From Lachnospiraceae bacterium UBA7481 (lineage in GTDB: Bacteria; Bacillota; Clostridia; Lachnospirales; Lachnospiraceae), in contig DLOP01000130.1 of NCBI GenBank assembly GCA_002478505.1, forward strand, positions 1 to 6,200: DNA of 6,200 bases, given 5' to 3'. Positions 5,224 to 6,200 of this stretch are shown in pieces (position 1 is the first letter of the stretch; every line of letters begins with the position of its first letter). The notes beneath the pieces are model-generated. The model did not search any database and was not told where the DNA came from. It was given only the letters and a program-made list of their open reading frames with translations. The translations under genes and the position numbers were made by a program.

Positions 5224-5252
5224 ATTATATGTAATCATCCACATAAAATCAA
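5224..5252 (-). promoter_or_regulatory. Sigma-A-type promoter reading toward the toxin
   Basis: On the minus strand TTGATT (5252-5247) and TATAAT (5229-5224) are separated by exactly 17 bases, and a further TATAAT-like AT-rich stretch follows. The -10 is a perfect match and the -35 matches four of six. Transcription would start near 5217 and run into the Rhs tip, the toxin and its immunity gene. In AT-rich DNA such matches arise by chance, but the position is right. Confidence 0.55.
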
Positions 5253-5278
5253 TAGTTTTAAAAATTTTCGCTAGATAT

Positions 5279-5307
5279 GATACAACTATTCACCCGATAG
5301 TTGAATC
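5279..5307. repeat. Inverted repeat downstream of the nuclease gene
   Basis: GATACAACTAT (5279-5289) pairs with ATAGTTGAATC (5297-5307), ten pairs with one mismatch and a 7-base loop. It lies 55 bases past the stop of the nuclease-like gene. No U-run follows on the minus strand, so it is at best a non-classical terminator. Confidence 0.4.
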
Positions 5308-5361
5308 AATATAGTCAATCTGCAAAGTGTATTCGAATTAATAAAAGAATTTTGCGTTAAA

Positions 5362-6200
5362 TCAATTCGTACCCGCTAAACGAAGCATCTCCTGTAAACG
5401 TTGGTTCTCTGCTTTTTGTTTGGCTATCTCCGCCGCCTGCTTGGCTATCTCCGTCTCCTGCTTGGCTATCTCCGTCTCCTGCTTGGCTATCTTGGCCTTC
5501 TGTTCAGCATTCTCCTCCTTCTGCTCAGCAAGTTCTTCCTTCAATTCCCTGATTTCTACGCTGGGTAATTTTATTAATGGTTTGGTCATCTTATCTGTTT
5601 CCTCCCGCATCTTTCTGTATTCGGCCAGTTCCGCTTCCTTCTCGGCAAGTTCTTCCTTCAATTCCCTGATTTCTACGCTGGGTAGTTTTATTAAAGGTTT
5701 GGTCATTTTATCTGCCTCCTTCCACATCTTTCTATGCTTCGCAAATACCCTTTCCGCCGCATGGCGGATCAATCTTACATAGTCGTGATACTGTAGCTCC
5801 GTTAGATCGCCTGCAGATACTTCTTCCTCTAAAATTAATATAACCTCCTCCAGATACCCTGTCAATTCCTTTTCCGTGATCTTCTTTTTCCGTCTTAACC
5901 GGGAGCGGAAACGGAGCATCGTATAAGGCAGAAACAGTATCAGATGTTTCTCTCTGATCTCTTCTAAAGAATAACTCTGTACTTTAACGGTAGGAATCGT
6001 ATAAATATGTTCACTGTTATCCTGAAAGATAATACGGCATTGAAGATGGTCAGGGACAGCCCTGATTCCCTCCGGATAGATCACCACGGAACGGGGAAAC
6101 TTTAATATGATCTCTCCGGTGTCTCCATCCAAGGCTTTCGTATGGGTGACCGCGAAATGCACGTCATAGGCGAACATTCGGATCACCATTTCATGATCAT
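5362..6200 (-). CDS. Rpn/YhgA-like PD-(D/E)XK family protein, C-terminal part (5' end outside window)
   Basis: The frame is open to the window edge (DHE precedes the first Met at 6189), so this is the last 278 or so residues of a longer gene. MVIRMFAYDVHFAV, followed by a strand-rich FPRSVVIYPEG and PDHLQCRIIFQDN region and IPTVKVQSYSLEEIREKHLI then LFLPYTMLRF, is the arrangement I recall from Lachnospiraceae proteins annotated as Rpn-family recombination-promoting nuclease/putative transposase. In those the catalytic E-x-Q-type motif lies just before 'MVIRMF', here outside the window, so activity cannot be judged. Residues about 160-270 (counted from the 6189 Met) form a long coiled coil made of a duplicated 39-residue unit and Ile/Ala/Lys/Gln heptads. 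It ends LRLAGTN. A genome-mobility link to the toxin cassettes is possible but only by proximity. Confidence 0.65.
   Translation of the reverse strand, partial: DHEMVIRMFAYDVHFAVTHTKALDGDTGEIILKFPRSVVIYPEGIRAVPDHLQCRIIFQDNSEHIYTIPTVKVQSYSLEEIREKHLILFLPYTMLRFRSRLRRKKKITEKELTGYLEEVILILEEEVSAGDLTELQYHDYVRLIRHAAERVFAKHRKMWKEADKMTKPLIKLPSVEIRELKEELAEKEAELAEYRKMREETDKMTKPLIKLPSVEIRELKEELAEQKEENAEQKAKIAKQETEIAKQETEIAKQAAEIAKQKAENQRLQEMLRLAGTN
5420..5503 (-). repeat. Four tandem 21-bp units encoding heptads
   Basis: Units start at 5420, 5441, 5462 and 5483. The second and third are identical and the first differs by a few bases; the fourth has diverged. They encode the IAKQETE/IAKQAAE-type heptads of a coiled coil. 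Such runs change in number by slippage, so coiled-coil length may differ between strains. Confidence 0.9.
5528..5736 (-). repeat. Tandem duplication of 117 bp (39 codons)
   Basis: The sequence starting at 5528 recurs at 5645 with a period of exactly 117 bases. The first 40 bases are identical and similarity lasts about 90 bases. Both copies encode KMTKPLIKLPSVEIRELKEE. The duplication keeps the reading frame and lengthens the helical stalk. Confidence 0.9.

Larger units (their letters stand above)
5073..5361. other. Intergenic gap between the nuclease gene and the Rhs tip
   Basis: This AT-rich gap holds a minus-strand promoter candidate (5224-5252) and several small inverted repeats: 5183-5189 with 5200-5206 (CTTATGA stem), 5144-5149 with 5158-5163 (TTCGGT stem), and 5279-5307. 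A 23-codon basic frame (MKLMIFRIHKW...) starts at 5214 just past the promoter but has no ribosome site. I find no Rhs core sequence here beyond the frame that stays open to 5129, so the Rhs body has been cut away rather than frameshifted. Confidence 0.6.

Noticed and set aside
5420..5782. Plus-strand 120-codon frame with repeated CLAIS units
   Set aside because: It is the mirror of the repetitive coiled-coil coding on the minus strand; the repeat keeps the opposite frame open. It has no ribosome site and an implausible Ser/Ala/Phe-rich composition.
1..6200. CRISPR array, tRNA, rRNA, or complete insertion sequence
   Set aside because: No spaced short repeats, no cloverleaf-like segments and no transposase with terminal repeats were seen; the only direct repeats are the Rhs core copies, the 42-bp pair and the in-gene tandem repeats.

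Overview
This 6.2 kb window looks like the accessory tail of a polymorphic-toxin (Rhs/YD-repeat) locus in a low-GC Firmicute, most likely a gut Clostridium or Lachnospiraceae relative. That placement is an inference from AT-rich coding, strong AGGAGG ribosome sites and the style of the Rhs core. Every gene I accept is on the minus strand, so the locus reads from right (6200) to left (1). I see no tRNA, rRNA, CRISPR array or complete insertion sequence.

Right part (5362-6200): the 3' portion of a gene resembling the Rpn/YhgA-like PD-(D/E)XK 'putative transposase' nucleases of Lachnospiraceae. It is cut by the window edge and ends in a long coiled coil built from a duplicated 39-residue unit and tandem heptads. 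A 289-base gap follows (5073-5361), holding a plausible sigma-A-type promoter and several hairpins.

Centre (3843-5072): an orphan Rhs tip. Only about the last 70 residues of the Rhs core remain, up to the DPSG boundary, fused to a toxin domain that I recognise as the CdiA C-terminal nuclease type. A 147-aa candidate immunity gene follows at once, with its AGGAGG site overlapping the toxin stop. Directly after it a second, 129-bp copy of the Rhs core end begins (about 88% identical, no indels, spaced exactly 1115 bp). The immunity gene even takes its stop codon from this repeat. The toxin/immunity pair is therefore a cassette flanked by direct Rhs-core repeats.

Left part (1-3849): a row of immunity-type genes without full toxins: SUKH (SMI1/KNR4-like), SUKH-3-like, a second SMI1/KNR4-like gene, and two unrecognised proteins of 232 and 205 aa. 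Each is preceded by a short closed reading frame that looks like the last 20-55 codons of a lost toxin, often ending in or right beside the immunity start codon (TAATG twice). Two of these remnants share a degenerate coding block ('SAVFQDP..KS.NTA') that also forms a hairpin. The leftmost remnant becomes a continuous toxin-like tail if one base is added in an A-run.

Taken together, the window reads as a fossil record of toxin-tip replacement. New toxin/immunity cassettes were inserted at the Rhs core end, older ones were pushed downstream and lost their toxin bodies, and the immunity genes stayed, presumably still protecting against siblings that carry those toxins. The Rhs repeat, reading frames and hairpins are seen directly. 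Family names rest on recalled motifs, and the evolutionary story is inference.
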